Under the pieces are notes generated by a model. It saw only the letters and a program-made list of their open reading frames with translations. It made no database searches and had not been told where the DNA came from. From positions 1 through 52,441 of the forward strand of contig CANKOY010000022.1 of assembly GCA_947484275.1 (NCBI GenBank): DNA of 52,441 bases. Direction: 5' to 3'. A program made the position numbers and the translations under genes. Numbering within the stretch: position 1 is the first letter of the stretch; each line of letters begins with the position of its first letter. Source of the stretch: Planctomycetota bacterium (lineage in GTDB: Bacteria; Planctomycetota; UBA1135; GCA-002686595). Positions 28,995 through 37,997 of this stretch are shown piece by piece.

Positions 28995-29852
28995 ATGGGC
29001 CCCATGAATGTCCCGTCTGCACTGAAGGTCCTGGAAGTGAATGGATCGGAGCAGACGCGCAAAACCTACGGGCGGCACGGTGTGCGCGGGGCAATGTTCG
29101 GCGTTCCTGCCAGCGTGCTCGCCAAACTCGCCAAACAAATTGGCCGCGATCACGAGATCGCTTGCGCGCTGTGGGGGACTGGCATTCATGAGGCGCGCCT
29201 GCTGGCAACCATGACGGCGGATCCCGCGCGCCTGTCCGCGCGCGAAATCGACGCCTGGCGGCGGTCGAGCGAGAACCACGTGGTCGGCGAAGCGCTCGCT
29301 CGACTCGTGGCACAGGTCCCGCGCGGCCGCGAGATCGTCGACCAGTGGATCGACTCCGGCGACGAATTGACGTCTTCCTCGGGCTGGACCGCGATGTACT
29401 CGCAAGTCGTCGGCGACGGCAATGTCGGTCCGGAGCTGACGCGCTCAGAACTTGAGCTGACCGGCCTGTTGGTGCGCATCGAGCGCGAGATCCACGCGGC
29501 GCCGAACCGCACGCGCTATGCGATGAACTCGGCGCTGATCGGAATCGGAATGCGCAGCGCGGCCATGGAACAACTGGCGGTCGCCGCGGCCGAACGTATC
29601 GGGCCGGTCAGCGTTGACCACGGCCTGACCGATTGCAAAACACCGGACGCTGCAAACTACATCCCCAAGGCCAGGAAATACGCCGCCGCGCGTCAGGCCA
29701 GGATGCCGCGCAAGGTTTCCGTGACCCCGGCGGTCACCATCCCTCCTTCGCCAACGCGCGTCGCGAAGCCTCTCGCGCCAAAGCTGGCTCCAAAGGTGCT
29801 TGCCAAATCCGTCCGCAAGCCCGCGGCCAAGAAGAAAGCCGCGCTGCGTTAG
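28995..29852 (+). CDS. DNA alkylation repair-like HEAT protein with basic tail
   Basis: The 285-residue protein has the alpha-helical HEAT-like fold of the DNA alkylation repair family (AlkD-like): RKTYGRHGVRGAMFGVPASV, IACALWGTGIHEARLLA, SENHVVGEALARLV and RYAMNSALIGIGMRS. Family members bind damaged DNA, and AlkD removes alkylated bases. The last 50 residues form a Lys/Ala/Pro-rich tail (VAKPLAPKLAPKVLAKS) likely to bind nucleic acid. Start is ATG 28995 or ATG 29004; a 6-bp hairpin at 28976-28993 lies over the ribosome binding site. The TAG stop at 29850-29852 lies within the inverted repeat of the mobile element that follows. Substrate is not certain. Confidence 0.8.
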   Translation: MGPMNVPSALKVLEVNGSEQTRKTYGRHGVRGAMFGVPASVLAKLAKQIGRDHEIACALWGTGIHEARLLATMTADPARLSAREIDAWRRSSENHVVGEALARLVAQVPRGREIVDQWIDSGDELTSSSGWTAMYSQVVGDGNVGPELTRSELELTGLLVRIEREIHAAPNRTRYAMNSALIGIGMRSAAMEQLAVAAAERIGPVSVDHGLTDCKTPDAANYIPKARKYAAARQARMPRKVSVTPAVTIPPSPTRVAKPLAPKLAPKVLAKSVRKPAAKKKAALR

Positions 29853-30026
29853 CAGTCCGTTGAAAAAGTCCCGTCGCGAGGCAATGCGTGAGAAGGCGGA
29901 GCAAGGAGCGCGACAGAAAGTCGCGCACAGGCGGCCTTCCTGGCCGCTGAGCACGACCTTCCGAGCGCGACGCCGCGGCGCCGAAGCACGTATGGCCGTA
30001 GTAGGGACTTTTTCAACGGGCTGCTA
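29850..30026. mobile_element. MITE-like element with 23-bp terminal inverted repeats
   Basis: The left end (29850-29872) and right end (30004-30026) are inverted repeats of 23 bases with one mismatch. The core GTTGAAAAAGTCCC appears at the left and its complement at the right. A TA dinucleotide sits at each outer edge, consistent with a TA target duplication. The 131-base interior has no credible gene but contains two hairpins (GCGCGAC/GTCGCGC near 29908 and GCGGCC/GGCCGC near 29932). This looks like a non-autonomous element mobilised in trans. The transposase family is not determined; TA targeting would suit IS630/Tc1-mariner types, which is inference. Confidence 0.8.
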
Positions 30027-30039
30027 GGGAGCGCGATCG

Positions 30040-31872
30040 TCAATCGAGATGCGCGGCCTGCGAGTCGCCCATCTCGACCCCGCCTTCGGGGAAATACTCC
30101 TTCCAGCGCCGATCAACGAGCTTCGATGTTGCCTCGTCGCAGGCCAATTCAATCGGATACCACGGCTTCATCCGCGCATCGATGGCGATCGGCGGCGTGT
30201 GGCTGGCGTGGTTGTGGACCAGTTCGGTCTTCGCGGCGTGAATGTCGGCTGAGGGATTGAAGCGCGTAAACGTGGACCACAGAAAATTCATCGAACTCTT
30301 CGCCGCGCGCTCGGCGTCGTCGCTGAGCACGATCAGCGGCCAATCCGCAAATGCGTGGTGGGCCGCAAGTCGGCGTGCCGCGGCTGGATCCGATGCATAG
30401 TCAGCGACCTCGACCACCAGGCAGCCGGCCGAGAACACGCGCACGTCGCGCACGTCGCTCGGCGGGGTCCCATGGAACTCCCGCGGAAGTTCGCGGCGTT
30501 TTTCACCGCACCCCAGGAGCACGCCCTTTCCGCCCTCGTTGATGCTAGGCCCGGAGTAGTCGAGGGAGTCCATCGACAGGTTCGCGAACGTGAACAGATC
30601 CGTGCGGAAGTCGGCGCGCTCCAGGATGTGCGTCAGGGTCGCCTTGAAATCGCGCAGGTCTACGGGCGAATCGGTCAGCAGCAGGAACTTGGTCAGTGAG
30701 AGCTGTCCCTCACCGAGGATGCGGAACGCGCTCGACATGGACTCGCGCCTGTAGCGCTCGCGCACCACCGCCGCACTGAGTGAGTGATAGCCCGTCTCGC
30801 CGTAACTCCACAGATCGCGCACCGCCGGCATCACCAAGGGAAACAGCGGCGATAGCAATTCCTGCAGGTAATCGCCGATGAAAAAGTCCTCCTGGCGCGG
30901 CTTGCCGACCACGGTCGCGGTGAAAATTGCGTCCTTGCGGTGGTGCATGCTCGTGCACGTGAACACCGGGTAGTCGTGGGTCTCCGAGTAGTAGCCGTAG
31001 TGATCGCCGAAGGGCCCCTCCGCCCGCCGTGCTCCGGGCGCAACCTCGCCAACCAAGGCGAACTCCGCCTCGGCGAACAGCGGCAGCGGCCCCGAGGAGT
31101 TCTTCGAGAGCCTCAACTTGCGGCGCAGCAACAGGCTGGCGAGCAAGACCTCCGGGACATTCTCGGGCAGCGGAGCGATTGCGGACAGAATCAACGCAGG
31201 CGGTCCGCCGACGGAGATGTTCACCGGCAGTGCGCGCCGCTGCGATTCAGCTTCGCTCAGGTGGAACCCGCCGCCCTTGCCGATCTGCATGTGCAAACCC
31301 GTCGAGTTGCCGCCGCGGTCCTCGTCGTAGAGCTGTACGCGGTACATGCCGAGATTCGGCGAGCCATTGCTCGGATGCTCGGTGTAGACCAGCGGCAACG
31401 TGATGAACCGTCCGCCGTCTCGAGCCCAAGTCTGCAGCGCGGGCAAGCGCGCAAGCCGCGGCGGTGAATCGACGACTTCGCTCACCGGTCCGCTTGAGCT
31501 GCGGCTCAGTCCGATCTTGGCGAGTGAGGCGAACAGGCTGCGCTTTGACCACAGCCGACCGAGGCTTGGCGGCATCAACTCCTCGGGCAGGCGCGCGACT
31601 TCGCCAATGAACTCGCGTGGCCAACGGCCGAAGGCGCGCTCGACTCGCGCCGGGGTCCCAAACAGGTTCGTAACCAACGGAAAATCGCAGCCCACCACGC
31701 TCGAGAACCACAGAGCCGGCCCGCCTGCGGCGATCACGCGACGGTGGATTTCCGCCGCCTCCAGGCGCGAATCCACCGGGCACTCGACTCGGACGAGCTC
31801 GCCCGAGGTGCGCAAGGCCGCCAGGAATTGCCGCAAATCCGGCGGCGTCGAGGATCGCGGGTGGGGGGCCAT
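30040..31872 (-). CDS. ubiD: UbiD family decarboxylase
   Basis: The 610-residue enzyme belongs to the UbiD family, which uses prenylated FMN made by UbiX to decarboxylate aromatic or polyprenyl-aromatic acids. Key signatures are LRTSGELVRVECPVD, YRVQLYDEDRGGNSTGLHMQ, EGPFGDHYGYYSETHDYPVF (with the conserved acidic residue before PFGDHYG), FTCTSMHHRKDAIFTATVVG, and ACDEATSKLVD. The family includes ubiquinone and futalosine-pathway menaquinone decarboxylases. Since Planctomycetota generally use menaquinone, a role in menaquinone synthesis is a reasonable inference. It is longer than UbiD of Escherichia coli (about 500). It is divergent from the DUF1800 gene. Confidence 0.92.
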   Translation of the reverse strand: MAPHPRSSTPPDLRQFLAALRTSGELVRVECPVDSRLEAAEIHRRVIAAGGPALWFSSVVGCDFPLVTNLFGTPARVERAFGRWPREFIGEVARLPEELMPPSLGRLWSKRSLFASLAKIGLSRSSSGPVSEVVDSPPRLARLPALQTWARDGGRFITLPLVYTEHPSNGSPNLGMYRVQLYDEDRGGNSTGLHMQIGKGGGFHLSEAESQRRALPVNISVGGPPALILSAIAPLPENVPEVLLASLLLRRKLRLSKNSSGPLPLFAEAEFALVGEVAPGARRAEGPFGDHYGYYSETHDYPVFTCTSMHHRKDAIFTATVVGKPRQEDFFIGDYLQELLSPLFPLVMPAVRDLWSYGETGYHSLSAAVVRERYRRESMSSAFRILGEGQLSLTKFLLLTDSPVDLRDFKATLTHILERADFRTDLFTFANLSMDSLDYSGPSINEGGKGVLLGCGEKRRELPREFHGTPPSDVRDVRVFSAGCLVVEVADYASDPAAARRLAAHHAFADWPLIVLSDDAERAAKSSMNFLWSTFTRFNPSADIHAAKTELVHNHASHTPPIAIDARMKPWYPIELACDEATSKLVDRRWKEYFPEGGVEMGDSQAAHLD

Positions 31873-32035
31873 CGGGCAGGAACTCTGGGGATCCGGCGCG
31901 CCTGAGGGAAGGGTCTGTCAGGTTCTTCGCCTCCAGACTTCGCATTTGGTGGCCTTGGGCCGAAACTAGGCTGGTACGGTCTGGTTCAAGGCCGCGGAGT
32001 GTGGATCGCCTGCGCGCGATCAGGAGACCTGTTCC

Positions 32036-33757
32036 ATGAGATCGATTTTCCAGGGGCTCGCCCCACTGTTCCTGTTCGCCGCGGCCTCCTCGCTGGCCCC
32101 ATCGGTAGCCGAGGCCCAGGGCGACGCTTCGAGTTCCCAGGCTCGAAAACAGGACACTCCGGCTATGGCCGGCAACGCCTGGGACGCGCGCGCAATCGAG
32201 CACCTGCTGAATCGCGCGGGCTTCGGCGCAACGTCCGCCGACATCGATGCAGCCATGGGCGTGGGGCGTGAGGCGCTTCTTGCACGGCTGTTCCAGGGAT
32301 CTGATGCCGAGACGAAAATTTTCGCCATCAGTGAACCAAAGCGCCCGACCCCCGAGGAGCGGCGCGCCATGAGCGAGGAGCAGCGCAAGGAGACCTACAA
32401 CCGCCTGCGCCGCGACGACAATCGACAGTTGCTCGAGTACTCGGCCTGGTGGCTCGACGCCATGGCCGATGATCAGCATCCCCTGCGCGAACGCATGGTC
32501 CTGTTCTGGCACGGTTTCTTCACCAGTTCCGCGCGCGAGGTCAAGAACGGCGAGGCGATGATCCGGCAGAACCAGTTGTTCCGCACGCACGCCCTGGGGA
32601 GTTACGCCGACTTGCTGCACGCGATCGTGCGCGATCCGGCAATGCTCATCTACCTCAACAACACGAAGAACACGCGCAAGGCGCCCAATGAGAACTTGGC
32701 GCGGGAGTTGATGGAGTTGTTCTCGCTCGGCGAGGGCCACTATTCCGAGCAGGACGTCAAGGAGGCCGCGCGTGCCTTGACGGGCTACACACAAATCGAC
32801 GCGCAGTTCATTTTCAATCGCCGTCAGCACGACGAGGGCAGCAAGACGGTGCTCGGCGTCACCGGCGCGCTCGACGCGGACAAGCTCGTGGACATCCTGC
32901 TGGAGCAAGACGCTTGCCCGCGCTGGGTCGCTGGCAAACTCCTCGAGCACTTCGAAGGCCGGGTTCCGCCTGCGGAGCGCATCGAGGACTACGCCAAGTT
33001 CCTGCGCAAGAACGACTATCGCATTGACGCGTTCCTCAAGCGTCTGTTCGACGACCCGTTGTTCTACGGGCCCGATGTCGTCGGCCAGCGGATTGTGGGC
33101 CCGATCGAGTTCATGGTCGCGAATTGCCGCCGCGTCGGCGTGATTCCGCCCGGCAACGTGATCGCTGCGGCGGCGACGCTGCTGGGCCAGCAGGTCTTCG
33201 GACCGCCAAACGTCAAGGGCTGGGACAGTGGACGCGCCTGGATCACGACCTCGACGTTCCTCCAGCGCGGCAATCTGACCGGGATGCTGCTCGGCGTCAC
33301 GAGCATGGAGGACATCTTCAAGGAGGACCCGTCGTTGATGATGGATCTAGACGATTCGGGCGACGGCGCGATGTCCGGCGAATCGAAAGACGACCCGATG
33401 GATCCGATGGAAAAGCCGCGAGCAAAGCCCGAACTTGGCAGCGGCGGTCGCGCCATGGGAGCGGGCTTGCGACAAATGGAGTCTGGCCGCTGGCGCCGCA
33501 CCTTGGATCTGCGCGGCCGTTGTAGGGCTGCGGGCGCCACGGACGACGCGGCGATCGTCGATCGCCTCGCTCAAGACTTGCTCGCGGTCGAGTTGAGCCC
33601 CGAAGCGCGCGTGGCGCTGGTGGACTACCTGCGCAGCGAACGCGAAGCCCTGGGCATCGCCGAGGGCAAGTTGCTCGACAAGAAAGCCTACGGCGAATCC
33701 GAGTTGCGCCAGCTGGCGCACCTGATCCTCAGCCTCCCTGAAGCACAATTGAACTGA
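32036..33757 (+). CDS. DUF1800 domain protein, exported
   Basis: The 573-residue protein has a signal peptide (LAPLFLFAAASSLAPSVAEA). A DUF1800 domain spans about residues 45-420: HLLNRAGFGATSADI, LRERMVLFWHGFFT, DPAMLIYLNNTKNTRKAPNENLARELMELFSLG and CPRWVAGKLLEHF. An acidic/Met/Asp linker follows (about 435-470), and a helical C-terminal domain from about 490. It precedes the DUF1501 gene by 14 bases on the same strand. DUF1800/DUF1501 neighbours are a common Planctomycetota pair that probably act together in the envelope; the biochemical role is unknown. AGGAGA lies upstream of ATG 32036. Confidence 0.93.
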   Translation: MRSIFQGLAPLFLFAAASSLAPSVAEAQGDASSSQARKQDTPAMAGNAWDARAIEHLLNRAGFGATSADIDAAMGVGREALLARLFQGSDAETKIFAISEPKRPTPEERRAMSEEQRKETYNRLRRDDNRQLLEYSAWWLDAMADDQHPLRERMVLFWHGFFTSSAREVKNGEAMIRQNQLFRTHALGSYADLLHAIVRDPAMLIYLNNTKNTRKAPNENLARELMELFSLGEGHYSEQDVKEAARALTGYTQIDAQFIFNRRQHDEGSKTVLGVTGALDADKLVDILLEQDACPRWVAGKLLEHFEGRVPPAERIEDYAKFLRKNDYRIDAFLKRLFDDPLFYGPDVVGQRIVGPIEFMVANCRRVGVIPPGNVIAAAATLLGQQVFGPPNVKGWDSGRAWITTSTFLQRGNLTGMLLGVTSMEDIFKEDPSLMMDLDDSGDGAMSGESKDDPMDPMEKPRAKPELGSGGRAMGAGLRQMESGRWRRTLDLRGRCRAAGATDDAAIVDRLAQDLLAVELSPEARVALVDYLRSEREALGIAEGKLLDKKAYGESELRQLAHLILSLPEAQLN

Positions 33758-33771
33758 GCCGGAGCGCGAAG

Positions 33772-35013
33772 ATGAACATCGATCGAAGACAAATGCTGTG
33801 TGGAGCCGGCGCACTGGCCGGACTGTCGTTGATCTCCGCGCGCGCCATGGGCTCCGTGCGTCTGGCAGCCTCGCCGGTGTTTGGCGGCGAAGTGCCGCGC
33901 ACGCTCGTCCTGCTGCAGCTTTCCGGCGGCAATGACGGCCTGTCGATGGTCGTGCCCTACGCGGACGACAATTACAACCGTGCCCGGCGCACCACGCGCA
34001 TTGTCGAGAAGGATGTGCTCACCCTCGACAACTACCGCGGCTTCCATCCGGCCCTGACGCGACTGCGCGCCAAGTACGAAGCGGGCCAACTGGCGTTGAT
34101 CGAAGGTGTCGGCTACCCCAATCCAATTCGCTCGCACTTCAAGAGCTACGAGGTCTGGCACACGGCCGACCCGCGCGGGCGTTCCTCCGGCGAGGGCTGG
34201 ATCGGCAAACTGGTCAACGCCGCGTGGCCCGAGAGCCGCGACCCGAATCTGGTGGTGCACATCGGGAAAAACGTGCCCTATTCCCTGTACTCCCTGACGC
34301 ATCCGCCTGCGTCCTTTGCCACTCCGACGGGCTACAAGTGGGCTGGCGACGACACGCGGCGCGCGGCGTTGGAGAAGGGCGGCGAAGTCTGCGAGCACGG
34401 CGAGACCGAGGTCGAGCGCGAGCCCGCGAACAACCTCGAGTACTTGCGCAAGGTCCTGCGCGATGGGCAGGCGTCCAGTGAATCGATCCGTCGCGCCGCG
34501 ATTCGCTACCGCACGAAGGCTGAATACGACGAGGACGAATTGGCCCAGGCGTTGCGCGACGTGGCGGCGTTGTCCGCGGGACAAATCGGCTCGCGCATTT
34601 TTTCTGTGGAGCTCTCGGGTTTCGACACTCACTCCGACCAGAAGAACCGCCATGACACGCTGATGCGTCGACTCGATGCGTCGCTATCCACTTTCCTCGA
34701 CGACATCGCGGGCACCGAGGCGGGCAAGAATACGTTGGTAGTCGCCTTCAGCGAATTTGGCCGACGCGTCAAGGAGAATGGTTCCAACGGAACAGACCAC
34801 GGGGTCGCTGGTCCAATGTTCGTCGCTGGCGAAGCGGTCAAGGGCGGCCTTTACGGCAGGCACCCGGAGCTTGCGAAGCTCGACGACGGCGACCTGATCC
34901 ACACCACCGACTTCCGCAGCGTATTCGCGACCCTGATTCAATCCTGGCTGGGCGTCGATGCGACGCGCGTTCTGGGGACGAAGTACCCGCTGCTTCCCTT
35001 GCTGCGCGCCTAG
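33772..35013 (+). CDS. DUF1501 domain protein, Tat-exported
   Basis: The 413-residue protein has a twin-arginine signal (NIDRRQMLCGAGALAGLSLISA) and a DUF1501 domain typical of the alkaline-phosphatase-like fold: LVLLQLSGGNDGLSMVVPYAD, LALIEGVGYPNPIRSHFKSYEVWH, SGFDTHSDQK, TLVVAFSEFGRRVKENG and NGTDHGVAGPMFVAG. The Asp, His, Asp and Glu of these motifs would form a metal-binding site by analogy with sulfatases and phosphatases. GGAG precedes the start. It is probably co-expressed with the DUF1800 gene. Confidence 0.94.
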   Translation: MNIDRRQMLCGAGALAGLSLISARAMGSVRLAASPVFGGEVPRTLVLLQLSGGNDGLSMVVPYADDNYNRARRTTRIVEKDVLTLDNYRGFHPALTRLRAKYEAGQLALIEGVGYPNPIRSHFKSYEVWHTADPRGRSSGEGWIGKLVNAAWPESRDPNLVVHIGKNVPYSLYSLTHPPASFATPTGYKWAGDDTRRAALEKGGEVCEHGETEVEREPANNLEYLRKVLRDGQASSESIRRAAIRYRTKAEYDEDELAQALRDVAALSAGQIGSRIFSVELSGFDTHSDQKNRHDTLMRRLDASLSTFLDDIAGTEAGKNTLVVAFSEFGRRVKENGSNGTDHGVAGPMFVAGEAVKGGLYGRHPELAKLDDGDLIHTTDFRSVFATLIQSWLGVDATRVLGTKYPLLPLLRA

Positions 35014-35020
35014 GCGTCGC

Positions 35021-35965
35021 TCACGGCCGCAGCAGTGCGCGCCAGTCGGCGCTCAGCGTCTCCAGGGACTCGATGCGAGCCTGCTTCGCTCCGGTGGCGT
35101 CGATGATCGCGCGCACTTTGCCCACGGGCAGGCGCAAGTCCAGCGCTTCGACGCCTGCCGTGTAATTTGAAATCCTGTAGCGCGACACGCGAAACTGCGT
35201 GCCGTTGCGCGAGAGCTGGAGCGACTTCACGGGGACGGGGGTTCCGTTCCTTTCATCGAAGGCGAACAGCGAAAGCTCCCCACCGCTCGGACCTGTGCGA
35301 GTCCAGCGCGCCGCGCGCGGCAAGTTCACATCCCGACTCGCGAACGCGAATTCCAGCTTGCGTCCCTGGCCGGAAAATTCCTGGACCCTCGCGAGCGCGG
35401 GTCCAGCTCCGGCGGACTGCGACCAGGTCCAGGTGGGGACACTCGCGTACATTTTGGCGCTTTCTCGAAGGGGCAGTGGCGCGAAAAGCTGAGACGGTCC
35501 GTAGACGACCGCGTTCGGGACGGGCGCTTGGAACTCCAGATGTCCGCCTTGTCCTTCGTAGGTCACATGAACAGTGGGCGTGTGGAGCTGCGCGGGGAGG
35601 CCGCTGTACTCCATGCCGTGCTGCAGGTCGCGGTCGCTGCCGTGCACGAAGCTGAACGCGATCGTCAGACCGAGGCTCCCTGGCCGGCGTGCCTTGTCCG
35701 ATGCGATTGCGCGATCGATCAACTTCGAGACATCCTCGATCTCCACGCGCTCGAGTTCCAGGTCGAAGAGCTTCGACAGTTCCTCGAACTCGGAACTGCC
35801 AGGGGCGACCTCGCCATTCTCTACTGTGACTTGGTACTTGCACGGCTGGTCCAGGGCGGCGATTGCTTCGAGAGCGCGCAACTTGTGCGCGTCGGTCTCC
35901 GGCGCCGATACTTCTTGCGCAGAGCCGAGGGCAATGGCGCTGAGCAAGCTCAAGGGGAAGAACAT
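35021..35965 (-). CDS. Secreted protein of unknown function
   Basis: The 314-residue protein has a signal peptide (MFFPLSLLSAIALGSAQE). The rest is beta-rich and unlike any family recognised here, with features such as GVEALDLRLPVGKVRAIIDA near the C-terminus and HLEFQAPVPNAVVYGPSQLF in the middle. ATG 35965 has AAGGGA upstream. It converges on the DUF1501 gene (gap of 7 bases). A role at the cell surface is likely but nothing more specific can be said. Confidence 0.7.
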   Translation of the reverse strand: MFFPLSLLSAIALGSAQEVSAPETDAHKLRALEAIAALDQPCKYQVTVENGEVAPGSSEFEELSKLFDLELERVEIEDVSKLIDRAIASDKARRPGSLGLTIAFSFVHGSDRDLQHGMEYSGLPAQLHTPTVHVTYEGQGGHLEFQAPVPNAVVYGPSQLFAPLPLRESAKMYASVPTWTWSQSAGAGPALARVQEFSGQGRKLEFAFASRDVNLPRAARWTRTGPSGGELSLFAFDERNGTPVPVKSLQLSRNGTQFRVSRYRISNYTAGVEALDLRLPVGKVRAIIDATGAKQARIESLETLSADWRALLRP

Positions 35966-36092
35966 GTGCAGGATTTCCCTTTGCCAGCCGCAACCTCGGC
36001 GCGGTTGAGACGCTCGCGATTGGACGCGAAGTATAGGTGATCGACGGGCTTCCAGTGGCCAACCGACCTTCCAGGGCGCGCGGGTCTGAGAT

Positions 36093-36857
36093 TCAACTGG
36101 GCCGCAGGGCCTTCACGAGCAAGCGCCTGTAGTCCGCGGTCCACAGACCGTCGCGAAACAGGCGCGGTCGGGCGTGGCGTTCGGCGGCGGCGAGAAACTT
36201 CTCTCGCTCTCCGTCAGGCACATCATCGAGCCACGCACCGCCGAACATCGTGATCCAAGTCCTCAATCCCTGCGGTCCGTTGAGCCCCGTCGGTCGATCG
36301 CTCGCGGTCGCCAACAGCACTTCAAAGCCCGCGCTGTTTAGCAGCGCGGTCGCCCGAGCGACGTTCAGGAAGGTTTTCGTGCCCGTGGGAGCCACAGGCG
36401 CTGCGCCGATCTCGCCGCGGGCGTGGGCCAGAGCCTCCAGGATCGCCTGCACGTTGTGCTCTGCGCCCATCTCGAACACGAACCTGCCGCCGGGACGCAA
36501 GTGGGCGAAGGCCCTGGCGAAGACGCGCCCGTGCTCGGGCATCCAATGCAGCGCCGCGTTGGAGAACACGGCATCGAATTTCGCGCCCACGTCGAAGTCG
36601 CGCGCGTCCGCCACGACGAATCGCAGACCGGGGTAGGTGGCGCGGGCCCGGGAGATCATCGACTCCGAGGAATCGACGCCAACCACGTCGACCCCGCGCG
36701 ACGCCAACTCCTGGGCCAGGTGACCGGTGCCGCAACCCAAATCGATGATGCGTTCGTCCGCCCGTGGGTCGAGCAGCTTCAGGACATTTGCAGTGAGCTT
36801 CCAGACGAACGAGTGATTGTCGTCGTACAGCTCGGCATCCCAGGGACTATGGGCCAC
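36093..36857 (-). CDS. SAM-dependent class I methyltransferase (trans-aconitate methyltransferase-like)
   Basis: The 254-residue enzyme has the methyltransferase signature: motif I IIDLGCGTGHLAQEL, motif II VVGVDSSESMISRAR, the DAR(D/F) acidic motif FVVADARDFDV, and motif IV FDAVFSNAALHWMPEH. The closest pattern is the Tam/ubiE-like group that methylates small acids or quinones, but substrate cannot be set. Start is GTG 36857; no ribosome binding site is obvious. It is divergent from nothing nearby and lies 22 bases downstream of the Nudix gene on the same strand, so the two may be one operon. Confidence 0.87.
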   Translation of the reverse strand: MAHSPWDAELYDDNHSFVWKLTANVLKLLDPRADERIIDLGCGTGHLAQELASRGVDVVGVDSSESMISRARATYPGLRFVVADARDFDVGAKFDAVFSNAALHWMPEHGRVFARAFAHLRPGGRFVFEMGAEHNVQAILEALAHARGEIGAAPVAPTGTKTFLNVARATALLNSAGFEVLLATASDRPTGLNGPQGLRTWITMFGGAWLDDVPDGEREKFLAAAERHARPRLFRDGLWTADYRRLLVKALRPS

Positions 36858-36879
36858 GGGAGTGGATCATAGTCGCCCG

Positions 36880-37299
36880 CTAGGCCGCATTCACCAGCGT
36901 GTGCAAGCGCATGATGGCCGCGCGATCGCCGTCCAACTCTAGTCGGGGGTAGGCCTCTGCGAATTCGACCCAGCGGAAGGCGGACCAGCGACTCGCCAAG
37001 CGCAGGTCGGCGTGATCGCTCGGCGTGCGGAAGCCGAAGTTCCACTCGATCACTTCCTCATCGCCCAACAGCCAGCGCGCGGGCATGCGCAGATCGATCA
37101 GGTCCAGGGGTTTGTAGATGCCCACGTCGTCCATCACCTCGCGGCGGATAGCGCTTTCGAGCTTTTCGCCGAAGCCGATCGGCCCCTGGATCGGGCCCCA
37201 GAAACTTTCGAACCCCTGGCCGCGCAACAGCAGGTAGTCAGGACGACCCGACTGCATGCGGTAGACGAAAATGCGGATCCGGTGGGATAGGTCGTTCAT
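36880..37299 (-). CDS. Nudix hydrolase with DD in place of the catalytic EE
   Basis: The 139-residue protein has a clear Nudix box: G-x5-E-x7-REVMDDVGI (within WGPIQGPIGFGEKLES), with the second region WSAFRWVEFAEAYP typical of dinucleoside and NTP pyrophosphatases. The two glutamates that normally coordinate metal in REUxEExGU are both aspartates here (REVMDDVG). Function is therefore likely hydrolysis of a nucleoside diphosphate derivative, but activity could be altered. It starts at ATG 37299 with GAGGG upstream. Confidence 0.85.
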   Translation of the reverse strand: MNDLSHRIRIFVYRMQSGRPDYLLLRGQGFESFWGPIQGPIGFGEKLESAIRREVMDDVGIYKPLDLIDLRMPARWLLGDEEVIEWNFGFRTPSDHADLRLASRWSAFRWVEFAEAYPRLELDGDRAAIMRLHTLVNAA

Positions 37300-37516
37300 G
37301 GCCGGGGCAGCCCTCGGCAGGGTTTATCGTAGGGGGAGCAGCCGAGACTTCGGGCAAAACGAATTCCCGCGGCGGCGTCGGCCGGGCAGGCCCAGCATCC
37401 GCGCTAGGCTCGCTCCATCGCCTCGATTGTCCTCATTCCTGCTCGCCGATAGAGTTCATCCTCCACTGGCGCCGTAGGGGCGCGAGGCTGTCCAGGTCCA
37501 AGCCAGGAGACCATCC

Positions 37517-37915
37517 ATGAATAGTGTCCCGATCACGTTCCTCACGCTTGCGGCACTCGTGATGCTGCCCGCTTGCAAGTCGTCCGCGGAACGCTCCTAG
37601 GCCAGGGAAGCGCAGCGCAAGGAGCAGGCTGCCGCAATGAAGGCCGCGATTCCGGCCGACTCGCCCCTGGCGAAAATCGAGCTCGGAATGAGCGAGGGCG
37701 AAGTGGCTTCGATCCTCGGCAAAGAAGACTCTTCTGGGTCGCACACCACCGGCAAGCAGTTCATCCCGTTCAACTACGCGGCGAAGGACACTATGCGCAC
37801 GACCTACTACTACAAGGGCGTCGGCAAGGTGGAGTTTTCTTCGGGCAGCTGGGGCCAGCGCAATGGCGTCGTGGCGATGTACCACGATCCCTCGGAGCCG
37901 GGTTATCGCCGTTGA
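37517..37915 (+). pseudogene. BamE/SmpA-like lipoprotein gene broken by in-frame TAG
   Basis: ATG 37517 opens a lipoprotein signal (NSVPITFLTLAALVMLPAC, lipobox Cys20). After codon 27 a TAG at 37598-37600 stops translation. The same frame then continues for 105 codons without interruption (AREAQRKEQAAAMKAAIPAD...) to TGA 37913-37915. The downstream part has the SmpA/OmlA-BamE type pattern IELGMSEGEVASILG and GKQFIPFNYAAKDTM. The TAG may be a point mutation (CAG to TAG), a sequencing error, or a read-through codon. Restart at ATG 37637 would give a protein without export signal. Confidence 0.65.
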
Positions 37916-37997
37916 ACGACGTCCAGCGCGCCGCGACGACCAACGGGCGCACGATGCGACGCTCGGCGCCGCCGAGGCGTAGGCCGATCATTCGGAC

